A stretch of DNA of 64,000 bases from NCBI GenBank assembly GCA_019095985.1, contig CM032659.1:8289032-8353031 (forward strand), in the 5' to 3' direction. The position numbers and the translations under genes were made by a program. The notes below the pieces were generated by a model. It did not search any database and was not told the origin of the DNA. It saw only the letters and a list, made by a program, of their open reading frames with translations. This document shows, piece by piece, positions 12,201 through 20,967 of the stretch (positions within the stretch are counted from its first letter, which is position 1; every line of letters begins with the position of its first letter). Source of the DNA: Streblospio benedicti (lineage: Eukaryota; Annelida; Polychaeta; Spionida; Spionidae).

Positions 12201-15200
12201 TCACTACTTTTGTGCCATACTATTGTAATTGCTTTTTTTTTAGCTCTTTCTTCTCTTCATCGATTTTCCTACATCCTGCAATTGATTGTTTTTCCCATTA
12301 CACTTTTCTATTCTCACTACCATTTGGTTTTCATATATTTTCTACTCAAACTATCATTCTTCAAATAATTGGCCCCTTTTTGGTCAATGCAGAAAGTTAA
12401 GTTATCTCAAAAATTCTTTCTTTAAGTTAACCATAGGCATGTTTTTTCTATGTTTAAAAGCCCTGTTTCAAAGTCAGCCTATTGCTATATACCAATGCTC
12501 TGCTTGTAGTGGGAGATTCGGACAGAAATCATTGGTACGTTTCCATTTTGTAATCATTCGTTTGCAGATTGTAACTCGTACATCAAATGGCCTAACACCG
12601 GGGCTACCGGCGGGGAGAGGTTTCCCTCTGGTCACACTGTAGAGACATGTGCTGTCCGTTGCAATCATCTGGAAGACTGCGTAGGCTTTGATTTTCATGC
12701 AAAAGAAACTGGAATCAAAAGGTAAAATTGTAATAAAACATGTTCTTAATGTAAGTCAACTAGTGCACAGGAATTGTAGCATTCCTGTAAGTTAAAGTAG
12801 GTTCACTTTAGTTCTCCTTTTTTATACACACCTTGTTGAGTTGTTCATATTCATTAGTAAGGCCACTGTAGGATTAGGGAACTAGTAATCTTCAGTACTG
12901 GGTATGCCATTAGGGCAGCACTTCTATCTTATCAACTGGTCGAGCAGTAGGGCTGGCAACCTTGAGTAGGGGTGGAAGTGTTTTAATTATGCATTATTTC
13001 AATTTTCTATTCAGCGTCACTCAGTAGTTTGGGAAATACCAGTGATTCTTGCAATTTGAATGAGAATGCAAAGTGTTATGATTGATACACTGTTGGCATA
13101 CTTCAGGATAGAATCCCTTCACTGTTCTAAATTGGTCAAAGATTGATCTAAGTTAAATGAATGTACTTCCTTTTAGGTGCTATATCCATACATCTGTGAG
13201 TGCGTCCCACGATTCAAATAAAAGTGATCAATATAGACTTACCCGAAAATGCGGAGTAGGTGAGCATTTTTGAGCAAAAATAAACTTAGTGTCAGCGGTC
13301 TTATCTAATGGTCCACATTTTATCAAAATCAAAGAGACATGCACAGGTGAATTTCATGTCACATCAACCTTTTATGTCACATAATTGTACTTGCTGAGCC
13401 ATTTGAATATATACATTTTTATCTAAGTGCAATTTTCCATTTCTTCACAATTAATCATTACTCTAAACTTGTTTCATAAAATGTACCCAACAATCCCGCC
13501 TGTAAATATTTACATTGTGTCAGCCTTAATAGATATTTCTGACCAGCTGCTTTTGGGCTGTCGGCGCACAGGTGATAGAGGCTGCAAACTAATGCAGTAC
13601 TCCTTTTTCCCAAGGGAGATATGAAACTGACAATCAATATGGTAGCCTACATTTTTATGGGTATTGATATTTTATCAAAACGCATACTAATAATTGTAAA
13701 ATCATAAGTTATTAGAAGCAACATGCCAAGTGTTTCAAACAAAATATTTAATTCAATCTATCTAAGGAGGCATTTGCTGTGCATGTCCCTTTAATAACAA
13801 TGCAAATTATTGGAGGTACAAATCTAAAGTGTCTAGGATTTTCAAATTGGGTTTAAGCGATTCGCGCCACTAGATCAGGTACATAACACATGGCAGAGTT
13901 CCATCCATCAATCATAAAATGCATATTCTAAATTATGTAAATAACTGTATACACGTTGATATATTCAAATGGAAGCTATGTCAATACAGTGGAGCGGTTA
14001 AATATGAGGTAGAATTGTATTTATATCATTTCAAGCATGTTCATTGTTGAAGCTGCTGTATTTAGAATTTGAGTAAATATTTCAAATTGATAATTTAGTT
14101 GAACAGAATGTTATCTCATTACATATAAGCAGAATTATGTGGCAATGTAAATTGTCAATGCAGCAGCAGACAACTGGTGAAAGCATTACTAATTTTTGAC
14201 ACAGAATAAAATTTTTGGAACCAAAGTTTTTCCTCAGAACCATTAGTCATAAGGAGTTGTTAAACATGATTTTTTTATCCATTAAGCTCTTGTATGCATC
14301 TTTTAGAAAAAAATATAGGCAGCGGCCTGATAAATATTGTGTACAAAACATTTATTTTATCCCCAGATTAAATTATTATTATTATGATGCTGGTAGGCAT
14401 TATCAGCTTAAACTTATTGCATAAAAAGAGCCAGAAATTGAGTTTGATATAAAACTATTTAGAACATGCGGATATGCAGCTGCATTTGTATAACAAAATT
14501 ATAGAATAGTCCACCTCATAACTAACCATATACAATATATACAGTCTTGACAGTAATGCAACTAATATTAAGGCAATTCTATAGCATTTATTGACCAATC
14601 AAAATACATGCGAAAAAACAATAAACAGAACACAATGCTACTGCAAGTTGCCATTATTGTTGCAGATTGCGACACAGTCATTGAGATTCCTAACAAGAAG
14701 TCCCATCACAATCTGGAAGCGAGAACGTACAAGGATGGTCACACCGTGGATAAGTGCAAAGCGCTATGCATTATGGATAGAGAATGCGTTTCCTTTGAAT
14801 ATAATAGAGAAGGCATTGTCAGTGAAAGGTACAAAAAATAACAGCCCTATGATGTATCTGATATATATTTTGCATGCTATGTTTTGTTTTTGGTGTGCAA
14901 ATTCTTACATTTTACATTATTTTTAGACTTTTTAGACATTCAGAGTTTCTCGATTATTCCCAACAGTAACCATGCATCATTTTGAAATATTTTGCAGATG
15001 TGTACTTCATTTTAATCAGCATGATAATTCTGCCATGATAGACTCCATAAGTGTTGATCATTATCGTATTATAAAACGATGTCCAATAGGTATGCAACAA
15101 AAAAATAATACCATCAGCTATGGAATTATTATTGTGGTTGCACATTATTAAAATGAGGTATTTTAAATCTTTGCTGCTTTTAGCACAGATTATTATCATT

Positions 15201-18200
15201 TGGTTTAACACTGTCATTATGTAAAAGCAGAATTTAAAACGATAATCCATCAATACTTTTACTCTGGACTAGATGGGATGTGGTGAAAAGGCACATAAGA
15301 AGTGTGCGAAATATATTCTACTTAAGAAATTTTAATCTGTAATTTGATATTTGAACAAAACAAGATAGAAAATAAAATAAAAAAATAAATTGGGAGATTG
15401 ATCCAGGAATTAGCAATAATACCTGAAGACTTCAAGAGGCTGGTCTTAGGTGGTCTCAAACAAGTGGTCTCTGGATGTTCTCAGGGTTATGGTGCACATT
15501 CACTAGTTTAGAAGATGTGCATCAATGAAGTAGAACATTTTACTACGAATATAAATAAATTGAATTTATTTCATCTAATGCATAACCTTACCTTCAAGCA
15601 TTCTTCTTCTCTTACCTTCTTATTGTTTCTTCTTCTGAAGAACTCATCTTATCTTGAGTAAAACCACCTGAAAAATTGTCCAATGTTGAAGTGGAACGAT
15701 TGGCAGACGTAATTGCTTGCTAATATTTTATCCTTGCAGGCTTATAAATACCTTTTCTGAGCAATTTACTTGTCAAAATGGTTTAAATAATATATAACAA
15801 TATTACACAATAGCTCATGCATATAGAATATGTTAAAGGACAAATAATCTTGTCCATTTCTAACTTTCTGCATTTTGTGCAAAGCATTTTTGACTGGCAG
15901 CCTTCATATCATAAAAATTGCCTTTTCTGAGAAATTTACGAGTCAAAATGATTATAACTGATGTATTATTACATTAACAATAGCCCATTCATATGAAATA
16001 TGTTAACGGATAAATAATCTTGTCCATTGAGGCCTGGCTTCAGTTGGTAGTCAGTGTAGGCTGTTCAGACATAAAAAAATTTAATTCAACAATACTCACC
16101 AAAAACGGAACAACTCCAGATTTTATGACAGACATAAAAAAGACGCTCCTTGTTTGATGATGACGGAAGAAAAAAGTGAATGGCGCATGCGCAAGCCGAG
16201 TTTGGTTTCGAATATGTCGAAAGGTTTACTAAAAATTAGTATGGCTGTAGTGAAGCAATTTCGGAAGTAAATGCCTTATTATATCTAACGGAGTTCCCGA
16301 AATGAATTGCTATTGAATCATACCTCGTTTACACTCTACGCCTCTATCACTACTTTTGTGCCATACTATTGTAATTGCTTTTTTTTTAGCTTTTTTTTCT
16401 CTACATCGATTTTCCTACGTCCTGCAAATGATTGTTTATCCCATCACACTTTTCTATTCTCACTACCATTTGGTTTTCATATATTTTCTACTCAAACTAT
16501 CATTCTTCAAATAATTGGCCCCTTTTTGGTCAATGCAGAAAGTTTAGTTATCTCGAAAATTCTTTCTTTAAGTTAACCATAGGCATGTTTTTTCTATGTT
16601 TTAAAGCCCTGTTTCAAAGTCAGCCTATTGCTATATACCAATGCTCTGCTTGTAGTGGGAGATTTGGACAGAAATCATTGATACGTTTCCATTTTGTAAT
16701 CATTCGTTTGCAGATTGTAACTCGTACATCAAATGGCCTAACACTGGGGCTACCGGCGGGGAGAGGTTTCCCTCTAGTCACACTGTAGATACATGTGCTG
16801 TCCGTTGCAATCATCTGGAAGACTGCGTAGGCTTTGACTTTCATGCAAAAGAAACTGGATTCAAAAGGTAAAATTGTAATAAAACGTGTTCTTAATGTAA
16901 GTCAACTAGTGCACAGGAATTGTAGCATTCCTGTAAGTTAAAGTAGGTTCAGTTCTCTTTTTTTTATACACACCTTGTTGAGTTGTTCATATTCACTAGT
17001 AAGGCCACTGTAGGATTAGGGAACTAGTAATCTTCAGTACTGGGTTTGCCATTAAGGGCAGCACTTCTACCTTATCAACTGGTCGAGCAGTAGGACTGGC
17101 AACCTTGAGTAGGGGTGGAAGTTTTTTAGTCATGCATTATTTCAATATTCTATTCAGCGTCACTCAGTAGTTTTGGAAATACCAGTGATTCTTGCAATTT
17201 GAATGAGAATGCAAAGTATTATGAATGATACACTGTTGGCATACTTCAGGGTAGAATCCCTTCACTGTTCTAAATTGGTCAAAGATTGATTTGTAAGTTA
17301 AATGAATGGACTTCCTTTTAGGTGCTATATCCATACATCTGTGAGTGTGTCCCAGGATTCAAATAAAAGTGATCAATATAGACTTACCCGAAAGTGCGGA
17401 GTAGGTGAGCATTTTTGAGCAAAAATAAACTTAGTGTCAGCGGTCTTATCTAATGGTCCACATTTTATCAAAATTAAAGAGACATGCACAGGTGAATTTC
17501 ATGTCACATCAACCTTTTTATGCATAATTGTACTTGCAGAGCCATTTGAATATATACATTTTATCTAATTAATTATTTGAGTATTACTACTTGCTTTTTG
17601 GCTAAAAATTTGAATATTTCACCAATTCCATTGGCTTCATCAGTCCTAATGACTTATTTGATTGGTCAAACCTGAAATGCACTAGGATGCTGGCGGGATA
17701 TGTGGGATTGCCGAAAACATGAAAACCTTTTGGTTTGACCACCAGGTTTTTTTCTCTAATCTTCCTCTCGAATGTGCACATCACGGTCAATATCTTGTTG
17801 TCATGAACCAGTCCGGACAATGGAGGTAAATGATACATTGATGAAGTCACTGCTGGACAAAAAGAAGCGAAGATGTTGAGATAGTGAGGACATCGTTGCC
17901 GCCATTTAAGGCGAGGAACTGTTAGAGAGATTGCATCACGGCATATTTGTTCCATCAAACCGGACAGAACATTACATTTGGATGGACAACACAAACACTC
18001 CGGGAAAATTATAATTGGCCATTCATATCAAATATCCAAACGACCCATGAAATAATCCCCAGAATGGCCCAAATCTACAAAAACAATGCCACCTTTGCCC
18101 CCACACCACTATCTAGAATGTGCCAATGGAATTTTTCAAAGCTATGAGAGGTTTAGCTGATTTTTTTTAGCACAAAAAGTAGTAATTGATGTTGAGCATT

Positions 18201-20967
18201 CCATTTTTATCTAAGTGCAATTTTCCATTTCTTCACAATTAATCATTATTCCAAAATCTTTTTTCATAAAATGTACCCAACAATCCCGCTGTAAATATTT
18301 ACAGTGTCAGCCTTAATAGATATTTCTGACCAGCTGTGGTGGGGCGCCAATGCAGTACTGGTTTTTTCCAAGGGAGATATGAAACTGTCAATCAATATGG
18401 CAGCCTACATTTTTTTATGGGTATTGAAATTTTTTCAAAACATATGAAAATCGAGGTTTGACCAATCACTTAACCCCGTAGCAGTGTTCCTCAGCAGCAA
18501 TTTTAAAACAATAGGGCATGTATCTTTGCACCTCCAGATGAACCGGACAGAGAAAAAAACACCATCACAAGTATGTCCGACAACATCAATTATATTGACC
18601 GTGATCCTGTGCATATTCAAAGTGTGCCCTCATTATTAGAGAACAAATCAATTACCTGATCCTGTGGAGACGCCAATGGGTCTGTAAAACGAAGACCTCA
18701 ACAATGAATGGGGTAATTAATGGAAAGTTTGTAAAACGTTTGTAGATCAAATAACCATTTTTAATTAAAAAATATACTAAAATACGTCAACAAAATCCTG
18801 AATACACTTTGAATTTTGCTGAACGCCACACCACTAATAAACCAAACAATTTTGTTGTTTAATCAATTAACCTTGGCGTAAATTAACTGAACACTAGGAC
18901 TGATGAAGCCAATGGAATTGGTGAAAAGCTATCCACTAGGGGGGGTTTGGCCATTATTCAAACGAGATTCATAGCACAAAATCAAGAAGCAATAGTAAAC
19001 GGCATTTAAAAAAATGAATTTTTTTTGTTACAGATGAAATTACATTTACAGTATTTAAAATTTTTTATTCTAAATGCAATTTTCCAAATCTTCACAATAC
19101 TGTTCCCTAATTTTTACTTAAAAATGACAGCTTTTTTCATAAAATTGTCACCCAACAAATAGACCACCATACAGCACATAGTATAGTTTAAATATTTACA
19201 TTTTAGTTTTGTCAAAATGCAATCTTAAAAACATAGATATGCCCGTTTTTAAAATCTGACCAGCTGCTTTTTACTCATGGGGACTGTCTGAGAACGCCCA
19301 AACATTTTTTGAACATCTACTGAGGCGCCGGAAAACGCCGGAAACTAAAGTGCAGCGCGGTGACCCTTTTTTCCAAAAACGGGAGAGTAAATGAAACTGA
19401 TATGAAATCAATATGGTAGCCCCATATTTTTATGGGAATTAGATATTTTTATCAAAATGCATACTCATAAAAATCATAAGTTATTAAAGTGCAACATGCC
19501 AAGTCCGTTTCAAACAAAATATTTATTTCAATCTATCTAAGGAGGCATTTGCTGTGCATGTCCCTTTAATAACAATGCAAATTATTGGAGGTACAAATCT
19601 AAAGTGTCTAGGATTTCAAAATGTAGTCCAATGTCAGGGATTTATCAGAGGTTCATACAAAAAGAATGTTGTAATTCATATTCATGACAGAGTTTTGATT
19701 AGGGACTGATCAGGTGAGGTGACTTTATTGGACAAAGAGAAAGACAATGGCGGCTGGCTTTCACATATGTCTTGCTAATCAAACAAATACAGTAAGACAT
19801 ACAGACACACAAACAAACAGACAGACAGCAGGGTCAGGATGAGGTTGAAAAGTGTTACTCGTCAGCAGGAGTAGTAACCCTCAAATATCTACTCGTCCTG
19901 CAAAAAATGTACTCGTCCTCCTTATTCAAACTCTATATCTGTATGACAAATTATTCAGAATTGCTCCTCGTCAAAAGGGCGAGTTTCTAAAGATTAGCAC
20001 TCGTCATTCAATAGTTTTTACTGGTCAATACGAGCGGACGAGTGGCTAATCCTGACCCTGACTGATAGACAGGCTTCAATAAGACAGGCAGACTAATACT
20101 TAAAACAAATCATGACTGGAATTTAAACTGCAAGATCAAAGTCGATGTTGGATATGCACTGTGTTGAGAGATTTTCTAGTGTTCTTTTAGATAAGAGGGT
20201 AAATGGGTGAATATAAAGTATTCTTCCTTTGAGTAATACAAATCTTGAAATAGTTTAGGTGTATTCTTCAATGTTTTATTTGCAGAGTGTAACATATTCC
20301 AGTGGTATCCGAAGACGTTTAATCATCGTATGAATACATTTGGAGAGAGAAACCCATTCGCTTTCAACACCGATGCGTGTAAAAAGGTTTGCTTGTGGGA
20401 TAAAGATTGTCGTGGATTTCATTTTGTCGGCAACACTAATCCATCAAACAGGTAAACATTGATTTTTTTTTATTTATACTGGTTTTCAGCAACAACAACA
20501 AAACAACAACAGGTTTTCATATCTCCTATTTTTTATTTCCTCTGAAAGTCATAAAGAACGGTCTGGATATTACACAATATAATGAATATAAAATGCTTGT
20601 GTATAAAATCTTTTGTTTTGAAAACTTTTAATTTGATTATAATAGATGCTTATGCTTATGTGTTGGTTGTTTCTCTTCTTTTTTTACTACAAACAGCTTG
20701 CATATTTTGTCAAGATTGTAAGGTATCAAACCTGTTCTTTACCAACCGCCAAGTACCATGGTACATTGTTTTTGGTCTGGTGCTTTATTGTCGTTCTTTT
20801 TACCAACTGGGCAAATTGTCCATTTCGATTCTATTAGATATAGCACAAGAAATATGCAATTATTTGGTCACATTAGTTGTATAGAAAACAATGTGTTGTA
20901 TTATTTCAGGTTGGATTTTAGGGAATTGTGCTTCTACGTGTTTAATAGAATTGTTACTTTTATGTAG
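100..20967 (+). CDS. Mosaic lectin gene: FTP domains, CTLD, PAN/Apple modules (span of exons, 5' end outside window)
   Basis: This is the overall span of a spliced plus-strand gene assembled by eye from exons listed separately below. The order is FTP (fucolectin, F5/8C-like) end, second FTP start, two Cys-bearing exons, a C-type lectin domain in four exons, then five PAN/Apple first-half exons with their partners. Exon borders have AG/GT dinucleotides. Phases agree at most junctions (1, 2, 1, 0, 1, 0 across the first seven exons), which supports one transcript. FTP and CTLD modules bind sugars and PAN modules bind protein or carbohydrate, so a secreted or surface recognition role is likely; this is inferred from families. 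Two places break the chain: a frame slip in a CTLD exon and a phase mismatch before the last CTLD exon. The signal peptide and true start lie upstream of base 1. The 3' end is uncertain. Confidence 0.6.
272..979 (+). other. Intron between FTP exons
   Basis: AT-rich sequence without coding signal. It ends in a pyrimidine-rich stretch and TTTTAG at 971-979. Short open frames here have no recognisable domains. Confidence 0.5.
980..1058 (+). CDS. Exon: start of FTP domain 2
   Basis: It follows TTTTAG and ends at a consensus GTAAGT donor (1059). Joined in phase 1 it reads EFKGKDANLKTVSTDHHAPL then AIDNLL. The 'ALAVDG'-like AIDN motif is typical of the first loop of FTP domains. It leaves in phase 2, completed by the next exon to give a Tyr. 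Confidence 0.65.
1059..2094 (+). other. Intron of the lectin gene
   Basis: About 1 kb of AT-rich sequence. The segment GAAACAAATTTGTATGTA with GTGAAAGACTTGAACTCATT near 1722-1772 is repeated in inverted orientation at about 1230-1290, so the intron contains a small inverted repeat. No coding signal is seen. Confidence 0.5.
2095..2189 (+). CDS. Exon: core of FTP domain 2
   Basis: The acceptor is CTTGCAG (to 2094) and the donor is GTAAGT (2190). In the frame set by the previous exon it reads YTWTQTPWETDPYWIVDLG then ELYNISLVYLHNA. The WIVDLG..Y.IS.V strand pair is the hallmark core of FTP/F5-8C lectin domains. It leaves in phase 1. The expected 'NGF.V.VG' continuation is not found directly downstream, so an exon may be missed or lost. 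Confidence 0.7.
2389..2507 (+). CDS. Exon: Cys-containing extracellular segment
   Basis: Phase 1 in and phase 0 out, with acceptor AATTTAG and donor GTATGT (2508). It encodes RSDCGFVKRHNASENLEA then VCTSLGHHNTRNFSEC. It has three Cys and two N-glycosylation sequons (NAS and NFS). It may belong to the end of the second FTP domain, but I could not place it in a known fold. Confidence 0.5.
2914..3385. mobile_element. Candidate hAT-type MITE in a lectin-gene intron
   Basis: About 470 bp with ends CAGACCTGCCAAC and, reverse-complemented, CAGACCTACAAAC (11 of 13 match). CAG-starting ends of this kind suit hAT elements. No transposase is seen and the 8-bp target duplication is not clean, so the call rests on the inverted ends. 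Confidence 0.4.
3386..4700. other. Intronic stretch with diverged repeats
   Basis: No convincing exon. Short words such as GGCGAGT, ACTCGCC and CTCGCTAGT recur at 3490-3545 and 4190-4275, suggesting a decayed repeat that also has relatives near 56410-56520 ('gccaaattggctag'). The local open frames look random. Confidence 0.35.
4764..5078 (+). mobile_element. hAT transposase internal-deletion derivative (ZNF862/KIAA1586-like)
   Basis: A single open frame of about 104 codons. Its first part, KSADFISLLCDESFDVA, matches the start of the hAT catalytic region ('FISI..DESTDVA', with the first catalytic Asp). It passes directly into the C-terminal dimerisation part: VFPNLIKLAAIALALPVH, then TTDVERGFNSQNIVKNRHS (the usual P-S-ER-FS motif). 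Hundreds of residues that separate these parts in the family are absent, so this is a deletion derivative lying in an intron of the lectin gene. No active transposase is expected. TIRs were not located. Confidence 0.65.
5206..5312. repeat. Hairpin-forming inverted repeat
   Basis: GATTTTCGTCAGACGTA near 5206 is matched by its exact reverse complement TACGTCTGACGAAAATC near 5300, about 80 bp apart. CACAAG lies outside both arms, so the arms may be longer and diverged. It could be a small MITE. Confidence 0.5.
5830..6190. repeat. Possible MITE with 'gtgtggac' ends
   Basis: The left side has CCAGAACACACCCCTACGAC and the right side has AGTCGTTGCGGTGTGGAC, roughly inverted. GGTGTGG-type words occur four times inside. 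Imperfect, and called only as a candidate. Confidence 0.25.
6218..6359 (+). CDS. Exon: Cys-rich segment before the CTLD
   Basis: Phase 0 in (acceptor TGTTCAG) and phase 1 out (donor GTGAGA at 6360). It encodes DNANAFNAVVGHDGWLCNTK, then RCADLDNLEIQASELGY, then NVYVLHCTLQ. The phases fit the preceding exon at 2389 and the following one at 6930. Three Cys are present. The fold was not recognised. The polypyrimidine tract is weak, which lowers certainty about the start. Confidence 0.5.
6930..7018 (+). CDS. Exon: first strand of the C-type lectin domain
   Basis: Acceptor TGTTACAG and donor GTAGGC. It reads DDLEYIPEAEKFVYKNGATF then YIHFNKEVHK. In CTLDs this is the strand before '.W..A..YC', and the next exon supplies QAVEYC in phase, so the join is convincing. 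Confidence 0.6.
7019..7758 (+). other. CTLD intron
   Basis: Contains an A-rich run (7184-7203). An open frame at 7311-7583 shows no domain and no splice borders and is probably chance. Confidence 0.4.
7759..7840 (+). CDS. Exon: CTLD helix region (QAVEYC...GGHLAYIE), one-base frame slip
   Basis: Acceptor CCTGCAG and donor GTAAAT. In the frame coming from the previous exon it reads QAVEYCATR. In the frame needed by the next exon it reads QYGGHLAYIETEEELLAL. Both halves are textbook CTLD ('A..YC...GGHLA.I.S..E'), but they are in different frames within one exon, consistent with loss of one base around the CGCAG near 7784. Sequencing error, a haplotype variant or a real lesion are all possible. 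Confidence 0.65.
7859..8549. mobile_element. Candidate hAT-type MITE in a CTLD intron
   Basis: The left end CAGCATGGCTGCCA and the right end (reverse complement CAGGGTTGCCA) are similar inverted ends of hAT style. The inside holds an AT-rich long palindrome (separate entry). No transposase, and the target duplication is unclear. Confidence 0.3.
8129..8420. repeat. Long inverted repeat, about 100-bp arms
   Basis: Arms about 8129-8230 and 8322-8420 are near reverse complements. The words CTGCTGCTCTAATGC and CTAAATGTTTTATATAT in the left arm appear inverted in the right. The loop is an (AAAT)n-like microsatellite. A transcript would fold into a long hairpin. Confidence 0.75.
8578..8697 (+). CDS. 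Exon: CTLD middle strands (NELWIKGL)
   Basis: Acceptor TTTGCAG and donor GTAAGT (8698). In phase 2 it reads RVVASATPDKRVVSGADN, then IFWNELWIKGLLYQI. NELWIKGL matches the conserved 'W.GL' strand of CTLDs. It leaves in phase 2, which does not fit the next recognised CTLD exon (phase 1 in). Confidence 0.65.
8698..9557 (+). other. CTLD intron; expected WND exon not found
   Basis: About 860 bp with no frame resembling the usual 'W.DG....Y..W....P' CTLD segment. An unseen small exon with phase 2 in and 1 out, or its loss, would explain the phase mismatch between the neighbouring exons. Confidence 0.4.
9558..9662 (+). CDS. Exon: CTLD carboxyl end (GECV...PFIC)
   Basis: A long pyrimidine tract and TTTCAG precede it. 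It reads GECVILTNRG, then FHQSAANCHTARPFICATRS. 'ECV' and 'C....PFIC' are the last two disulphide Cys contexts of a CTLD. It leaves in phase 1 (donor GTACAT at 9663), which joins exactly to the first PAN exon. The tandem duplication begins inside the last codons of this exon. Confidence 0.7.
10469..10635 (+). pseudogene. PAN module 1, first exon, copy 1 (disrupted)
   Basis: The homologue at 14666-14828 is open. This copy starts intact (DCDTVIEIPNKKSHHNLE), but small length changes and an in-frame TGA in the middle (10533-10570) put it out of phase with its partner exon. It has 167 bases against 163 in the sister. The splice borders are kept. The exon is either decayed or miscalled in the assembly; skipping this module would preserve frame because the module is phase 1-1. 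Confidence 0.7.
10806..10897 (+). CDS. PAN module 1, second exon, copy 1
   Basis: Acceptor TTTGCAG and donor GTATGT. It encodes RCVLHFNQHDNSAMIDS then ISVDHYRIIKRCPI, the second half of a PAN/Apple domain with its two Cys. Phase 2 in, 1 out; identical in length to the copy at 14998. Confidence 0.7.
10898..12567 (+). other. Intron between PAN1 and PAN2, copy 1
   Basis: About 1.7 kb, AT-rich, repeated in unit 2 at 15090-16713. It contains an internal partial repeat: TTGCCTTTTCTGAG/ATATGTTAA/GGATAAATAATCTTGTCC-type words occur twice (11580-11700 and 11755-11870). No coding signal. Confidence 0.5.
12568..12721 (+). CDS. PAN module 2, first exon, copy 1
   Basis: Acceptor TTTGCAG and donor GTAAAA. 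It reads DCNSYIKWPNTGATGGERF, then PSGHTVETCAVRCNHLED, then CVGFDFHAKETGIKR. The spacing 'C...C......C.GF.F' is the PAN/Apple signature (helix Cys pair, then the strand). Phase 1 in, 2 out. Open throughout and likely functional. Confidence 0.8.
13177..13259 (+). CDS. PAN module 2, second exon, copy 1
   Basis: It reads RCYIHTSVSASHDSNKSDQY then RLTRKCGV, completing the PAN domain (strand with Cys, last strand with Cys). Acceptor CTTTTAG and donor GTGAGC, phase 2 in and 1 out. Confidence 0.75.
14666..14828 (+). CDS. PAN module 1, first exon, copy 2 (intact)
   Basis: It reads DCDTVIEIPNKKSHHNLEA, then RTYKDGHTVDKCKALC, then IMDRECVSFEYNREGIVSER, with PAN Cys spacing and no stop. Acceptor GTTGCAG and donor GTACAA, phase 1 in and 2 out. 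It shows what the damaged copy at 10469 looked like. Confidence 0.8.
14998..15089 (+). CDS. PAN module 1, second exon, copy 2
   Basis: Encodes the same RCVLHFNQHDNSAMIDS and VDHYRIIKRCPI as copy 1, with only silent or intronic differences visible. Phase 2 in, 1 out. Confidence 0.75.
16714..16867 (+). CDS. PAN module 2, first exon, copy 2
   Basis: Open and nearly identical to the exon at 12568 (DCNSYIKWPNTGATGGERF, with TCAVRCNHLEDCVGFDF). Small changes (VETC to VDTC, TGIKR to TGFKR) show that the copies are distinct. Same splice sites and phases. Confidence 0.8.
17322..17404 (+). CDS. PAN module 2, second exon, copy 2
   Basis: It reads RCYIHTSVSVSQDSNKSDQY then RLTRKCGV. Acceptor CTTTTAG and donor GTGAGC; same phase as copy 1, with A-to-V and H-to-Q differences. 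Confidence 0.75.
17571..19060. repeat. Inverted-repeat mosaic, tentatively Penelope-like
   Basis: TTTCACCAATTCCATTGGCT (17609-17628, continuing to about 17640) recurs in inverse at 18893-18928 as GGACTGATGAAGCCAATGG and on. GTTTGACCAATCA also occurs in both arms (inverted at about 17655, direct at 18456). The right arm has 'gacgccaatgggtctgtaaaacg', the style of Penelope-like terminal regions. A minus-strand open frame (17602-17994) shows no clear domain. The element splits the tail of duplication unit 2. Confidence 0.35.
19060..19625 (+). repeat. Third, poorly preserved copy of the unit-tail sequence
   Basis: Words of 13430-13850 reappear in order (AAATGCAATTTTCC; CTGACCAGCTGCTTTT; ATCTATCTAAGGAGGCATTT; GGAGGTACAAATCTAAAGTG) but with many small extra bases between them. 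The end, 19480-19610, is almost perfect. The noise profile resembles poor consensus or a heavily mutated copy. Confidence 0.6.
20286..20451 (+). CDS. PAN module 3, first exon (copy A)
   Basis: Acceptor TTTGCAG and donor GTAAAC. It reads ECNIFQWYPKTFNHRMNTF, then GERNPFAFNTDACKKVCLW, then DKDCRGFHFVGNTNPSNR, with PAN Cys spacing. Phase 1 in, 2 out. A normal PAN second-half exon was not recognised downstream. Confidence 0.75.
20910..20967 (+). CDS. Possible terminal exon after PAN3
   Basis: TTATTTCAG precedes a frame that joins PAN3 in the correct phase and reads RLDFRELCFYVFNRIVTFM, then a stop. Only one Cys and no PAN second-half pattern. The same stretch is present in repeat copies at 33521 and 45418, including one without any PAN exon nearby, so it may just be repeat sequence. 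Confidence 0.3.

Larger units (their letters stand above)
9648..13860 (+). repeat. Tandem duplication unit 1 (PAN1-PAN2 block)
   Basis: From CGCCACTAGATCAGGTACAT onward the sequence is repeated, colinear and highly similar, starting at about 13863. The unit holds two PAN modules and their introns. Its right edge is the junction near 13856, where tail sequence gives way to the start of unit 2. Confidence 0.85.
13863..17570 (+). repeat. Tandem duplication unit 2 (PAN1-PAN2 block)
   Basis: Repeats unit 1 with high identity and small indels. Its end is broken by an insertion-like segment from about 17571. The matching tail sequence resumes at 18190 and again, diverged, at 19060-19625. Confidence 0.85.

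Noticed and set aside
12155-12642. Plus-strand open frames before PAN2 first exon (also at 16307-16788)
   Set aside because: They run through the pyrimidine tract and acceptor in the wrong frame; Phe/Ser/Thr-rich composition reflects T-rich intron.
12474-12698. Minus-strand frame over the PAN2 exon (also 16620-16844)
   Set aside because: Antisense shadow of a well-supported plus exon.
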